A stretch of DNA of 64,000 nt from positions 96,503 to 160,502 of the forward strand of contig JAAFIG010000006.1 of the NCBI GenBank assembly GCA_013298595.1, in the 5' to 3' direction. The DNA is from Deinococcales bacterium (GTDB taxonomy: Bacteria > Deinococcota > Deinococci > Deinococcales > JAAFIG01). Numbering within the stretch: the stretch's first letter is position 1; each line of letters opens with the position of its first letter. A program made the position numbers and the translations under genes. The notes under the pieces are model-generated. The model did no database searches, was not told where the DNA came from, and worked only from the letters and a program-made list of their open reading frames with translations. Shown here in pieces: positions 9,278 through 18,428 of this stretch.

Positions 9278-12070
9278 ATGCTCATACAACAATTACTCAA
9301 AGAAGCTAAAAACCCCAACACCAGCCCAGAACGCCTTTCTCAGTTAGGACTACTCGAAATAGAAGTAGCTCGAGCAGTGGCAAAGAATATCAATACACCT
9401 TCTGAAACCCTAAAAACTCTTAGCTCGAGTAAAGATGATACGACCAGAAAATACGTGGCTGGCAATCCAAACACACCACTCGAGGTTTTTAGTAAGTTAG
9501 CAATGCAATTTCCCAAAGAAGTGCTGAATAACCCATTGCTACCAATTTTATTGATGTCCGATGCGAATTTTCTCGAGCAATTCCCAAGTGCCAGTTTGAA
9601 AAACATGCTTAAACGACCCGAGATGCCCGTAGAATTTATTGAATGGGCAGCGCAAAACGCAGATTGGAAAGTTTGTGAAGGAATTTTACAGAATGAAAAG
9701 GCGACTTTGAGTGCTTTGCACAGTCTCGAGCAACGTTTTTCAGATCAGGTAACAAAAATTCAAACACATCTAGCATTTTCAAACTCAATAGTTGCACCAG
9801 TTTGGACAACCCAAGCACTGATAGAGGATGTCTTAGCAAAACGTGCGACTTATTCTCTGCCTGATGGAAGATTACGTCAAATTGGTTGGTTTTCTCGAGA
9901 TGAAAACAGCAAAGCTATTTTACCTCTTTTAACCTATGCCAAGTGCGAAATTGCTAGTGATCCAAATACACCAATTGCTACATTACAAACTTTGGCTCGA
10001 GATATGTATGATGATGTACAAATTTGTGTGGCAAGTAACCCTAATACACCAATTGAGGTTTTGCAAGAATTAACTTTAGCAAGTGATACGGTACGGTTGA
10101 GTTTAGCAAAAAATCGTTCAGCACCTATTCAATTGTTACAAGTTCTAGCAAATGATTCCTCACCAGATGTTCGGCGTGCTGTCACGGAAAATCCGATTTC
10201 TCCAATCGAATTGCGAGCAAGTATTCTTGATGGTGTAGGTGTTAAAGACCATATTGAAAACTCGATTAAAACACTAATTGCTTTTGCCTTAAGTCCTTTT
10301 CTGCGTTCCAGATGGGTGGCAGCAGGTAATCCTAAAACACCAAGTGAGATTTTGCATTTATTAGCAACTGATACCAATTCTGATACGCGTAGGCTGGTTG
10401 CGAATAATAATGCTACTGCTCCTGACACACTAAAGCTGTTGGTTGCACCAAGCGAAGATAATCATATTCGGACTTGTGCTGTTACAAATCCGAATATACC
10501 AATTGAAATTTTGCAACAAATGATTCGTGAACAAAGTTTTGCTTTAGACGTTGCTTACCATTCCGACATTCCAATTAGTATTTTGCAAGTATTAGCAACA
10601 AATACCGATGCTCGTGTTCGTACAAATGTGGCTAAGAACCCTAGTACCTCAGTAGAAACGCTTTGTTTCATGTATGAAAAAGAATCTGATTTAGGGGTAA
10701 TTGGCACTATTGCATTAAATCCAAATACGCCAATCGAAATACTCGAGAAAATCTTTGTCAATCATGTAAATCTTCATCCAGAACTCGCGCAAAATCCAAG
10801 TGCGTCAAGTGAACTGCTTATCAAGTTGGCACAAGGCAAGGGTTTACATATTCGTAATCTGGTCAGCTTGCATCCTGCTACACCAGCTGAAGTTTTATTT
10901 CATATTGTCAGTAGAACAAATTCTATTGGTCGGGCATATATTGCACAAAATCCAAAGGCACCTATCCAATTGCTGTCTCAATTAGCTGAAGATGAATCTT
11001 ATGGTGTTCGAGCAGCAGTGGCACAAAATCCTAACACAACCACCCAATCGCTATCGCAACTTGCAGAAGACGAACACGAAAAAGTACGACAATACGTTGC
11101 TAAAAACATGCTCACTCCAATCTCTACTTTAGAAAAATTAGCAACTGATAGCATCGTAGAAATTCGTCAAGCAGTTGCTAAAAACCCTAGCACTCCAACT
11201 GCTTTATTAGCTATTTTAGCCCAAGATGCCAAAGTTGAAGTCCGTTGGTATGTTGCAATTCATACCAATACAGCTATTGAAACACTGCAATTACTGGCTC
11301 GAGATAAAGTAGCGATAAGTTCATGGATTGTAAAACACCCCAAAGCTCCTATTGAAGCCCTGATACAAGTTGACAGTTCCACTCGAGTACCACTCGAGAC
11401 ATTACAGCAATTAGCTTTGGAGAAAAGCAAGTGGATTCGGGCTGGTGTAGCTAAAAACGTTCACACTCCAATGGCATTATTGCAACAATTGCTAACGGAT
11501 AAAGATGCTGATGTTCGACTCGAGATTGCCCTGAATCGCAATTCACCTTTAGAAATCCTGAGCACACTAGCAAAAGATACGAATTGGGAAATCCGTGTCG
11601 GTGTTGCTGGAAACGAGAATGCCAGTTCAGACTTGCTCATGCTAATGGCATCAGACGAAAATCTAAAAGTTCGACTCGAAGTTGCAAAAAACACGCAAAC
11701 GCCTTTTGTTGCATTGCAAATACTCGCAATAGATAAGGATTCCAAAATTCAAGAAACAGCATTACAAAATTATGCGTTATCTCGAGAACAACGTTCGCAG
11801 TTACTCCACAACGCAAACTTGGATTTTGCAGTCGAACTCGAGAAATTGCTTGGTTCAATCAGTAAATCCGAGGAAGGGTTAGTGGCTTATTTGCATCCAC
11901 AAGCACCAACTCCCATATTGGCGAAAGCAGGACGACATGATGACCCACTGATTCGGGCAGCTGTTGCACTACACCCAAAAACACCAGAGAACACCTTGAA
12001 AGTGCTCTGCCAAGACGGCGATGCTCGAGTTCGCGCCACTGCTCTGGCTCGAATGAAAGACACACCATGA
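9278..12070 (+). CDS. Giant leucine-rich-repeat-variant (LRV) protein
   Basis: Of 930 residues, nearly all is a tandem array of about thirty units of roughly 24 residues. The consensus is NPNTPIEVLQ-LA-D----VR--VA. This is the LRV helical repeat first seen in Azotobacter, related in shape to HEAT/ARM solenoids and likely a protein-binding superhelix. The N-terminal Fe-S cluster of the Azotobacter protein is not seen. I chose ATG 9278 because GGGAGG lies just before it; an in-frame ATG at 9227 has no ribosome-binding site. The stop overlaps the AAA ATPase start (ATGA). I infer a scaffold or substrate-recognition subunit for the AAA/VWA pair that follows. Confidence 0.88.
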   Translation: MLIQQLLKEAKNPNTSPERLSQLGLLEIEVARAVAKNINTPSETLKTLSSSKDDTTRKYVAGNPNTPLEVFSKLAMQFPKEVLNNPLLPILLMSDANFLEQFPSASLKNMLKRPEMPVEFIEWAAQNADWKVCEGILQNEKATLSALHSLEQRFSDQVTKIQTHLAFSNSIVAPVWTTQALIEDVLAKRATYSLPDGRLRQIGWFSRDENSKAILPLLTYAKCEIASDPNTPIATLQTLARDMYDDVQICVASNPNTPIEVLQELTLASDTVRLSLAKNRSAPIQLLQVLANDSSPDVRRAVTENPISPIELRASILDGVGVKDHIENSIKTLIAFALSPFLRSRWVAAGNPKTPSEILHLLATDTNSDTRRLVANNNATAPDTLKLLVAPSEDNHIRTCAVTNPNIPIEILQQMIREQSFALDVAYHSDIPISILQVLATNTDARVRTNVAKNPSTSVETLCFMYEKESDLGVIGTIALNPNTPIEILEKIFVNHVNLHPELAQNPSASSELLIKLAQGKGLHIRNLVSLHPATPAEVLFHIVSRTNSIGRAYIAQNPKAPIQLLSQLAEDESYGVRAAVAQNPNTTTQSLSQLAEDEHEKVRQYVAKNMLTPISTLEKLATDSIVEIRQAVAKNPSTPTALLAILAQDAKVEVRWYVAIHTNTAIETLQLLARDKVAISSWIVKHPKAPIEALIQVDSSTRVPLETLQQLALEKSKWIRAGVAKNVHTPMALLQQLLTDKDADVRLEIALNRNSPLEILSTLAKDTNWEIRVGVAGNENASSDLLMLMASDENLKVRLEVAKNTQTPFVALQILAIDKDSKIQETALQNYALSREQRSQLLHNANLDFAVELEKLLGSISKSEEGLVAYLHPQAPTPILAKAGRHDDPLIRAAVALHPKTPENTLKVLCQDGDARVRATALARMKDTP

Positions 12071-13065
12071 CCCCATCAGAACTCAAATCCACTTTGGATC
12101 GTTTTGTGATGGCTTCTTTGCGTCATTCGATTATGATTTGGGGTGCACCTGGCATTGGCAAAAGCAGTATTGTTGCCCAAGTTGCTCAAACTCACAACCT
12201 CGAGTTTACGGATTTACGCCTCTCACAACTTGCGCCGACTGATTTGCGTGGGTTGCCTGTGCCTGAAAATGGAGTCTCGAGGTGGTTTCCGCCAATTTTT
12301 TTGCCTCGAGCAGGACGTGGAATTCTTTTTTTGGATGAGTTGAACATGGCTCCTCCTGCTTTGCAAGGCGTTGCTCAACAACTGATTTTGGATCGTAAGG
12401 TCGGGGAGTACATCGTGCCTGAAGGCTGGTTTATCTGGGCGGCTGGCAATCGCAAAGAAGACCGTGCCAGTGTTTTTGATATGCCCGCGCCGTTGGCGAA
12501 TCGTTTTGTGCATTTTGAAGTTGAACCTGATTTTGATGCGTTTAAGTTCTACGCTTTTGAACGCGGTATCCACGAGCAGATTCTTGGTTTTTTGTCGTTT
12601 CGCCCGACCCTTTTGCATCGCATGGATGATGACCGTCCCGCTTGGGCAAGTCCGCGTTCGTGGGAGATTGCCAGCAGTTTGCACAGCACAGGCTTGGAGA
12701 TTGGTTCAGCCGTTGGCGCTCCTGCGGCTGCTGAGTTTTACGCTTTTCTCGAGGTTTACGCGGTACTGCCAAGCATCGAGCCGATTCTAGCGGGCAGCAG
12801 CACCGCCAATTTTCCGACTGAACCGAGCGCTCAGTTTGCGATTACCACCGCCCTTGCGACTCGAGCCAAAACCGCTAAAGAGGCTGTGGCAGCCTTTCGT
12901 TGGGTGGCAAGGGGAGCGCCGAGGGATTGGTTGGCGCTGATGGCGAATGATTTGCGGGTGCAAATGCAATCCAAAGGACAAGTTGGTGCATTCGCACAAT
13001 TGCTGATGCAGGACAAAGAATTACGTGAGGCGACTCAGGCGTTTCAGGCGCTTTTAAACCTATGA
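12067..13065 (+). CDS. MoxR-type AAA+ ATPase
   Basis: This 332-residue single-module AAA+ protein has Walker A GAPGIGKS at residues 26-33, Walker B ILFLDE ending at Asp90-Glu91, sensor-1 Asn128 in AAGN, and an Arg-finger-like Arg146 in PLANRF. MoxR ATPases act as remodelling chaperones, usually together with VWA proteins that load metals or assemble complexes. It overlaps the LRV gene before and the VWA gene after by four bases each, so all three are translated as one unit. Similar AAA proteins paired with DUF2201/VWA proteins exist elsewhere, but their substrate is unknown. Confidence 0.88.
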   Translation: MTPSELKSTLDRFVMASLRHSIMIWGAPGIGKSSIVAQVAQTHNLEFTDLRLSQLAPTDLRGLPVPENGVSRWFPPIFLPRAGRGILFLDELNMAPPALQGVAQQLILDRKVGEYIVPEGWFIWAAGNRKEDRASVFDMPAPLANRFVHFEVEPDFDAFKFYAFERGIHEQILGFLSFRPTLLHRMDDDRPAWASPRSWEIASSLHSTGLEIGSAVGAPAAAEFYAFLEVYAVLPSIEPILAGSSTANFPTEPSAQFAITTALATRAKTAKEAVAAFRWVARGAPRDWLALMANDLRVQMQSKGQVGAFAQLLMQDKELREATQAFQALLNL

Positions 13066-14279
13066 ACCTCGAGCCAGATGATGCTAAACGCCTCAGTGCG
13101 AGTTTGTTTCGCCTGACCAGTGCTGCGCCGTTTTTTGCTGCTTTAGCACGGTACGCTCGGCTTGAGAGCAGTTTGGAAATTCCCACGGCTGCGACAGATG
13201 GTATCAGTATTTTTTGGAATCCAGATTTTCTGCGTTCACTTTCTAAACTCGAGCGTGATGCTGTTTTGCTGCATGAGGTACTGCATTGTGCTTTGTCGCA
13301 CATCACCCGCCGAGGTATGCGCGAAGCTAGACTCTGGAACATTGCTTGCGATATTGTGGTCAATGGCATGATTGCTGCAGAAGGTAAGTTTACCTTGCCC
13401 AAAGGTCATATCCGATTGCCTGATCTCGAGCATTTGGCAGTTGAAGAAGTTTATGCATTATTAGAAAAGCAAATACCGATACTTGAGTTGCCAATGCTAG
13501 ATTTGCTCGAGATTGCTCCAAGCGATTGCCAAGGCGATAAGTCTGGTGATAGCAAGGGCGAAAAAGACCGTGATGAACAGGGCAACAATGACTCAGAAGG
13601 CAACCCAGATGGCAAAAGCAAAAAAGCCCCGATGGGTTTGACTCCAGCTCAAAAAACTCGTCTCGAGCAGCATTGGCACGACGCAATGCGTCGTGCCGAA
13701 ATGACTTGCCGTAACCAAGGGACAATGCCACTCGGGATGCAGCGTGAATTGGCTCGGCTGGGGCGTTCACAACTGAATTGGCAGGCTTTGCTGGCGAGGT
13801 TCTTGATTCGCACCCCAACGGATTTCTTGGGTTTTGATCGGCGTTTCCTGCACCAAAAATTGTATCTCGAGGCACTTGAAGGCGAAAGTGTCCAGACGTA
13901 TGTTTGCATAGACACAAGCGGTTCAATTAGCAATAAAGAAATGAATCTGCTGTTTACCGAAGTCCAAGCTGTACTACGGGCGTACCCGCAAGTCAAATGC
14001 GAATTATTTTTTGCTGATGCAGATTTATATGGCGGGTTTAAAATTCAAGCTCGAGATAAAATGCCAATGCCTCAAGGTGGTGGTGGTACCGATTTCAGAC
14101 CTTTTTTTACTCAACTCGAGCAGCAGCGTTTGCAGTTGGAAGCGGTTGCCATTTACTTAACCGATGGTTTTGGCTCATTTCCACAAAAAAAGCCGCGTTT
14201 GCCTGTGCTATGGGTGGTAGTACCTGGTGGTCTCGAGTCTAGTGCTTTTCCGTTTGGTACAGTCATTCGGATGGTATAA
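13062..14279 (+). CDS. VWA-like protein with zinc-metallopeptidase motif (DUF2201 type)
   Basis: This 405-residue protein has two parts. The N-terminal half carries HEVLH at residues 71-75, followed by ACDIVVN near residue 98. This is the zinc-binding arrangement of the DUF2201 putative metallopeptidase domain. A polar, low-complexity Gly/Asp/Lys linker spans about 155-190. The C-terminal half is a von Willebrand A-like domain with the complete metal-ion site: DTSGS at 284-288, Thr343 in GGGGTDF and Asp368 in LTDG. It has no signal peptide, so the system is cytoplasmic. It closes the LRV-AAA-VWA operon and probably partners the ATPase. Confidence 0.85.
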   Translation: MNLEPDDAKRLSASLFRLTSAAPFFAALARYARLESSLEIPTAATDGISIFWNPDFLRSLSKLERDAVLLHEVLHCALSHITRRGMREARLWNIACDIVVNGMIAAEGKFTLPKGHIRLPDLEHLAVEEVYALLEKQIPILELPMLDLLEIAPSDCQGDKSGDSKGEKDRDEQGNNDSEGNPDGKSKKAPMGLTPAQKTRLEQHWHDAMRRAEMTCRNQGTMPLGMQRELARLGRSQLNWQALLARFLIRTPTDFLGFDRRFLHQKLYLEALEGESVQTYVCIDTSGSISNKEMNLLFTEVQAVLRAYPQVKCELFFADADLYGGFKIQARDKMPMPQGGGGTDFRPFFTQLEQQRLQLEAVAIYLTDGFGSFPQKKPRLPVLWVVVPGGLESSAFPFGTVIRMV

Positions 14280-14306
14280 AAAAGACGAAAGCTAAATGCT
14301 TTCGTC
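14278..14306 (-). terminator. Intrinsic terminator downstream of pilT
   Basis: Read on the minus strand, the stem GACGAAAGC / GCTTTCGTC (nine pairs, five-base loop) is followed by six T, a textbook rho-independent terminator for the pilT transcript. It sits in the convergent gap with the VWA gene, whose stop codon shares the T-tract. It may also stop plus-strand transcription weakly. Confidence 0.85.
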
Positions 14307-14321
14307 CTTAAAAATATCTTT

Positions 14322-15446
14322 TTATGCAATCCGAAAATTTTCTTTTTCAGTGTGTGCATTTGCAGCAGTCGAACCTCGAGTTAACATCAACTTGAACTCG
14401 TGTGGACTGGTGGCTGTGGACAGGGCTTCCTCGTAAGAAATCAGCCCACCATTGTATAAATCGACTAAATGCTGGTCAAAGGTTCGCATACCACGCATAT
14501 TATCCTCGAGCATGGCATCTTTAATGAGTGGGGTTTTGGTTTCATCTTTGATGTAATCGCGGATCAGTGGGGTGTTAATCATCACCTCGAGCGCTAATAC
14601 CCGCCCTGAGCCATCTGCTCGAGGCAGTAAACGCTGTGACAGCACACCGACGAGGGATTCGGCAAAGAGAATACGAATTTGGTCGCGTTCGTGTGGTGGG
14701 AAGAAGTCAATGATACGGTTGACGGTACGGACAGCATCTTGGGTGTGTAAGGTGCTGAGCACCAAGTGACCTGTTTGAGCGGCAGTAATGGCAGCTTCGA
14801 CGGTTTCTTTGTCACGCATTTCGCCAATCATAATGACATCGGGGTCTTGACGCATGGCGTACTTGAGAGCGCTTTTGAAATCGGAGGTATCCGAACCAAC
14901 TTCGCGTTGCACAACTAGGCTGCGTTGGTTGCGATGCAGGTATTCGATTGGGTCTTCGATGGTGATGATGTTATGGGCGTAAGTACGGTTGATTTGGTCT
15001 ATGAGGGCTGCCATGGTGGTGCTTTTGCCTGAACCTGTTGGACCTGTGGTGAGAATAATACCGCGTTCTTTACCACAGAAATCTTCCATTAAATTTCCAG
15101 GTAAACCCAGTGATTCAAAACTGGCAATCGCATCTGGAATAACACGCATAACCAAACCAATACTGCCGCGCTGACGGAAAATGTTGCAACGGAAACGTGC
15201 CACATTTGGTACAAGATACGCAAAATCGAGTTCGTGACGATACTCAAATTCTTCCCATTGCTCGGCTGTTAAGAGGGTACGTCCAATAATTTTGGTTTGA
15301 TCTGGTTTTAGGGCTTCAGTGTGAAATGCAATCAATGTGCCATGCACCCGACCCATTGGTGGTGAACCGACTTGCAAATGCACGTCTGAAACGCCTCGTG
15401 CTACCATCGTCCGCAGCAAATCTACAATTGTTAAGGTTTGCGCCAT
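14322..15446 (-). CDS. pilT: Type IV pilus retraction ATPase PilT
   Basis: This 374-residue hexameric motor ATPase depolymerises type IV pili, driving twitching motility and DNA uptake. The Walker A GPTGSGKST is at residues 135-143. It is followed by the Asp box (ITIEDPIEYLH), the Walker B VIMIGEMRD and the His box (TGHLVLSTLHTQDA). No other pilus gene is in the window. The minus-strand neighbours DUF4388, mutY and purU share its direction. The start is preceded by a GGAGAC ribosome-binding site. A PilT in a Deinococcota-like genome fits natural competence, which may matter for the repeated CTCGAG motif. Confidence 0.95.
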   Translation of the reverse strand: MAQTLTIVDLLRTMVARGVSDVHLQVGSPPMGRVHGTLIAFHTEALKPDQTKIIGRTLLTAEQWEEFEYRHELDFAYLVPNVARFRCNIFRQRGSIGLVMRVIPDAIASFESLGLPGNLMEDFCGKERGIILTTGPTGSGKSTTMAALIDQINRTYAHNIITIEDPIEYLHRNQRSLVVQREVGSDTSDFKSALKYAMRQDPDVIMIGEMRDKETVEAAITAAQTGHLVLSTLHTQDAVRTVNRIIDFFPPHERDQIRILFAESLVGVLSQRLLPRADGSGRVLALEVMINTPLIRDYIKDETKTPLIKDAMLEDNMRGMRTFDQHLVDLYNGGLISYEEALSTATSPHEFKLMLTRGSTAANAHTEKENFRIA

Positions 15447-15490
15447 ATCCGTCTCCTTGCTTAGTACTTACACTGTACACCTAAAAATGC

Positions 15491-16315
15491 TTAGACTTCA
15501 GGTTTTAATAACACATTACCACCTGCACGTAAATCAAAACGAGTCAACGCATTGTTGGAAAACAAGGCGTACGCCCCCAAATTAGGGGCACTGATCGCTT
15601 CAAAAATAAATTCTCGACCACCTTCGTCACGCATTCGCACTTTTTTAATTGGGTTGCCATGTTGCCGATCCCAAGCTCGTAAAATCACATCATCCACACA
15701 GACCTGCATACCTGTCATTTCTCGAGATAAACCAATCACCAATCTTGCCACTCGAGCTTTGCGTTTTTTCATCTCAAGTAAACCCATGCTAGAAAGTCGG
15801 ACTAAGGTTTTTTGCACTGCCTCAAGTGGTTGGCTGGTGGCTTGCGAGAGCGTCACTACAGTGCGTTCGCCATCTATCAGTTGCACAATGGCAAATTCAT
15901 CTGCTGACATGGTTAGGGCGCTGACTCGTTGAATATCAAGGATTCTTGGCGCATCGAGTTCCTCGGGTAAAGGAATTTGTTTTTCGATAGTACTTGTACC
16001 GTCGTCTAAACTACGAATCACTTCGAGCATCAGGTTGTCAAAGGCTTGATCTATGGTTTTTTTCGCTGGCATTTTTGAGGGTTGAAATTCAAAATTGCCG
16101 CGTTCATCTTTGAGCATGGCTCGCAGTGCATCAGCATCCAATGTTGTCCCAAAGGAAACATGGGTTATTCGCCCAGTTTCAAAGAAAACCCGTCCTTCTC
16201 GTTCCGAAGGGTGATAAATTTGCAAGCACCCTTTCGATTGATTCTGCGAAAGTAACTGCAATAAATCCAGTAAATTAAAAACACCTAATGAGCCGCGCAC
16301 ATTGTAATTGTACAA
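15491..16315 (-). CDS. DUF4388 (PATAN-like) domain protein
   Basis: This 274-residue cytoplasmic protein opens with GSLGVFNLLDLLQLL, then SKGCLQIYHPSEREGRVFFETGRITH. This is the standard DUF4388 signature found in response-regulator partners and motility proteins of Deinococcus/Thermus, myxobacteria and cyanobacteria. Residues about 110-205 form a second alpha-helical region resembling a winged-helix 'IDGERTVVTLSQATSQ' module often attached to DUF4388. The C-terminal 70 residues are unassigned. It lies 44 bases upstream of pilT on the same strand, so a role in pilus or twitching control is a reasonable inference. Confidence 0.75.
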   Translation of the reverse strand: MYNYNVRGSLGVFNLLDLLQLLSQNQSKGCLQIYHPSEREGRVFFETGRITHVSFGTTLDADALRAMLKDERGNFEFQPSKMPAKKTIDQAFDNLMLEVIRSLDDGTSTIEKQIPLPEELDAPRILDIQRVSALTMSADEFAIVQLIDGERTVVTLSQATSQPLEAVQKTLVRLSSMGLLEMKKRKARVARLVIGLSREMTGMQVCVDDVILRAWDRQHGNPIKKVRMRDEGGREFIFEAISAPNLGAYALFSNNALTRFDLRAGGNVLLKPEV

Positions 16316-16324
16316 CCAAGATTG

Positions 16325-17410
16325 TCAAACGGGCGTAAATAACACACCTTGCTCGAGTAACACGAGGATTTTCTTGTCCAAATTGGCTATTGCACGGGTT
16401 TTTGGGTTCTCGAGGGCAGGGTGAGGGGCGGCTAAGGCATACACTTCGATACTAAATTGCCGATGGGTCATTGTGTGCGAAACATTGCCGAGATACACAG
16501 TTTTTTGATTTTTAGCCGTTTTAACCAAAACGGCTAATGCCGCTTCTGGGGTGGTGGTGATTGACTCGAGCGGCACACCGTACAAACCACCAAGTAACCC
16601 TTTTTTGGGTCGCTCGAGAAGTAAAACCCGTCCTTGCCAATGCCAAATCAGGGCAACAGCATCTATGGCAGTTATGGTAGCTCGAGGTTTCGGAGCAGGG
16701 ACATGACTTGTTGTGCCTGATAAGTTGGCTTGACAGTGCATGGCAACTGGGCACTCAAGGCAACGTGGTTTTTTGCTACAAATAGTTGCGCCAAGTTCAA
16801 TCAGGGCTTCGTTCCAAGCCCCTGCACGGTTATGCTCGAGGTAAGTTGTGGCTGTTGCCCATAACCAATCTTCATTTGGCTTTGCATTGTTCTCAAGCCG
16901 TGACAAAACCCGTCGGATATTGCCATCCACAGTCGCCACTGCCTCGTTACGGGTCAGACTGGCAATAGCTGCGGCTGTGTAACGCCCAACCCCTGGTAAG
17001 GCAAGCCATGCGTCAGCAGAATTGGGAATTCCTTGTGTTGCCATTTGCCCAGCTGCTTGGTGTAAATTCCGCGCTCGAGCGTAATAGCCAGCACCTTCCC
17101 AAAGCTTTAGCACCACCTCCAAAGGTGCAGCCGCTAAATCCTGCATTGTTGGAAAAGCCTCAAGAAAAGTTTGAAAATACACAGATGCCCGAGATACCTG
17201 CGTTTGTTGCAATAAAATCTCGGATAACCAAACCACATACGCATCTCGAGTACCTGCTAAAGAACCACGCCACGGTAAAATTCGGGCATTATTGTCGTAC
17301 CACTCGAGTAAACGCTGATGCAAAGCAGCCATTCGATGTTTTGATGAATCAGGATTGTCAAAAAAATCAGTCAGTATCGTTTTGCCTTCATCCTTCATCC
17401 TGTCATCCAT
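16325..17410 (-). CDS. mutY: A/G-specific adenine glycosylase MutY
   Basis: MutY removes adenine mispaired with 8-oxoguanine. The protein has the helix-hairpin-helix LPGVGRYTAAAI (about 138-149), the catalytic Glu in LSEILLQQTQV (about 64) and the catalytic Asp in VDGNIRRVL (about 162). The 4Fe-4S ligands follow as C-x6-C-x2-C-x5-C. The C-terminal part is a NUDIX-like domain for 8-oxoG recognition, with the mutY-typical segment THRQFSIEVYAL. The start is uncertain: ATG at 17410 or 17398, or a TTG at 17416. It follows purU by two bases, so the two are co-transcribed. Confidence 0.94.
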   Translation of the reverse strand: MDDRMKDEGKTILTDFFDNPDSSKHRMAALHQRLLEWYDNNARILPWRGSLAGTRDAYVVWLSEILLQQTQVSRASVYFQTFLEAFPTMQDLAAAPLEVVLKLWEGAGYYARARNLHQAAGQMATQGIPNSADAWLALPGVGRYTAAAIASLTRNEAVATVDGNIRRVLSRLENNAKPNEDWLWATATTYLEHNRAGAWNEALIELGATICSKKPRCLECPVAMHCQANLSGTTSHVPAPKPRATITAIDAVALIWHWQGRVLLLERPKKGLLGGLYGVPLESITTTPEAALAVLVKTAKNQKTVYLGNVSHTMTHRQFSIEVYALAAPHPALENPKTRAIANLDKKILVLLEQGVLFTPV

Positions 17411-17412
17411 TC

Positions 17413-18303
17413 TCAAAACACCACTGTTTTATTCTGATAGACCAACACCCGATCCTCGAGATGCGCCTTGACTGCTCGTGCCAGCACGGCTCGTTCAATA
17501 TCACGCCCGACTCGAGTTAAAGCTTTGACATCATCTCGGTGTGTGACCCTCGCCACATCTTGTTCGATGATCGGACCGCCATCAAGTTCGGCTGTTACGT
17601 AATGAGCGGTTGCGCCAATAATTTTCACACCGCGCTGAAACGCACTTTTATACGGATTTGCCCCAATAAAAGCAGGTAAGAAACTATGGTGAATGTTAAT
17701 CACAGGTACTGCTAATTGCTCGAGAAAATCGGCTGATAAAATCTGCATATACCGAGCTAAAACCACAAAATCGGCTTGACCACGTAGCAACTCGAGAATT
17801 TGGCTTTCTGAAACGCGTTTATCCTCACCTTTTTGCGAAGCCACAAGATGATACGGAATATCAAAAGCTTTGACATCTACCTCGAGATCGGTGTGGTTAC
17901 TAATGACCATGGGGATGTCACAATCAAATTCGCCTCGACGCACCCGCCACAGTAAATCCATCAAACAATGATCGTATTTACTACATAAAATTGCCATGCG
18001 TTTAGGTTCGTTGGCATAAGACAAACTCCACTCCATTGTAAAAGGCGTTGCCACAACCTCCTGAAAGGCTTTCTCAAATTGCGCCCTAGGCACATCTAAA
18101 CCCTCGAGTGAGAATTCTTGACGCATAAAAAAACGTCCACCTTCAGGGTCGGTACTATGCTGATCTGAAGACATGATATTGGCATTATGATTAAATAAAA
18201 ATTGCGATACTGCCGCAACAATCCCGCGTTTGTCAGGGCAACTAATCAGCAACCGTGCAGTGTTTGGGCGACTCGGAATTTTAGGTAAAGGAAGGTCAGA
18301 CAT
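17413..18303 (-). CDS. purU: Formyltetrahydrofolate deformylase PurU
   Basis: PurU hydrolyses 10-formyltetrahydrofolate to formate and tetrahydrofolate, balancing one-carbon pools and supplying formate to PurT. It has an N-terminal ACT domain ([16 protein letters not shown]) and a formyltransferase domain. The catalytic motif is [11 protein letters not shown], with the Asp in the downstream [12 protein letters not shown]. An in-frame start 14 codons upstream adds a non-conserved stretch, so I chose ATG 18303. Of possible relevance, a formate-dehydrogenase-like protein and purC lie a few kilobases away. Confidence 0.94.
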   Translation of the reverse strand: MSDLPLPKIPSRPNTARLLISCPDKRGIVAAVSQFLFNHNANIMSSDQHSTDPEGGRFFMRQEFSLEGLDVPRAQFEKAFQEVVATPFTMEWSLSYANEPKRMAILCSKYDHCLMDLLWRVRRGEFDCDIPMVISNHTDLEVDVKAFDIPYHLVASQKGEDKRVSESQILELLRGQADFVVLARYMQILSADFLEQLAVPVINIHHSFLPAFIGANPYKSAFQRGVKIIGATAHYVTAELDGGPIIEQDVARVTHRDDVKALTRVGRDIERAVLARAVKAHLEDRVLVYQNKTVVF

Positions 18304-18359
18304 CGGCGCACATTGTAACGGACAAAAAGCAAAGGGCAAAGCCATAGATGCTTTGCCTC

Positions 18360-18400
18360 AGAATAAGCGTAGCGGCGGGGCTTGCCTCGCCTTCTCGCAT
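18360..18400. repeat. Possible degenerate copy of the G-rich palindromic repeat
   Basis: The divergent gap between purU and cobS contains GGCGGGGCTTGCCTCGCC, which resembles half of the GTAGGGGCGAGGCATGCC family. It is less symmetrical than the other copies. Confidence 0.25.
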
Positions 18401-18428
18401 AGAAGCCCAAAGCTGTTAGCATGCACGT

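Noticed and set aside
9278-12070. LRV gene as tandem DNA repeat or pseudogene
   Set aside because: The repeats are at protein level with diverged DNA, and the frame is open from start to stop.
12223-13926. Antisense frames of 150-180 codons opposite the AAA and VWA genes
   Set aside because: The sense frames carry complete Walker and MIDAS motifs; the antisense frames have none.
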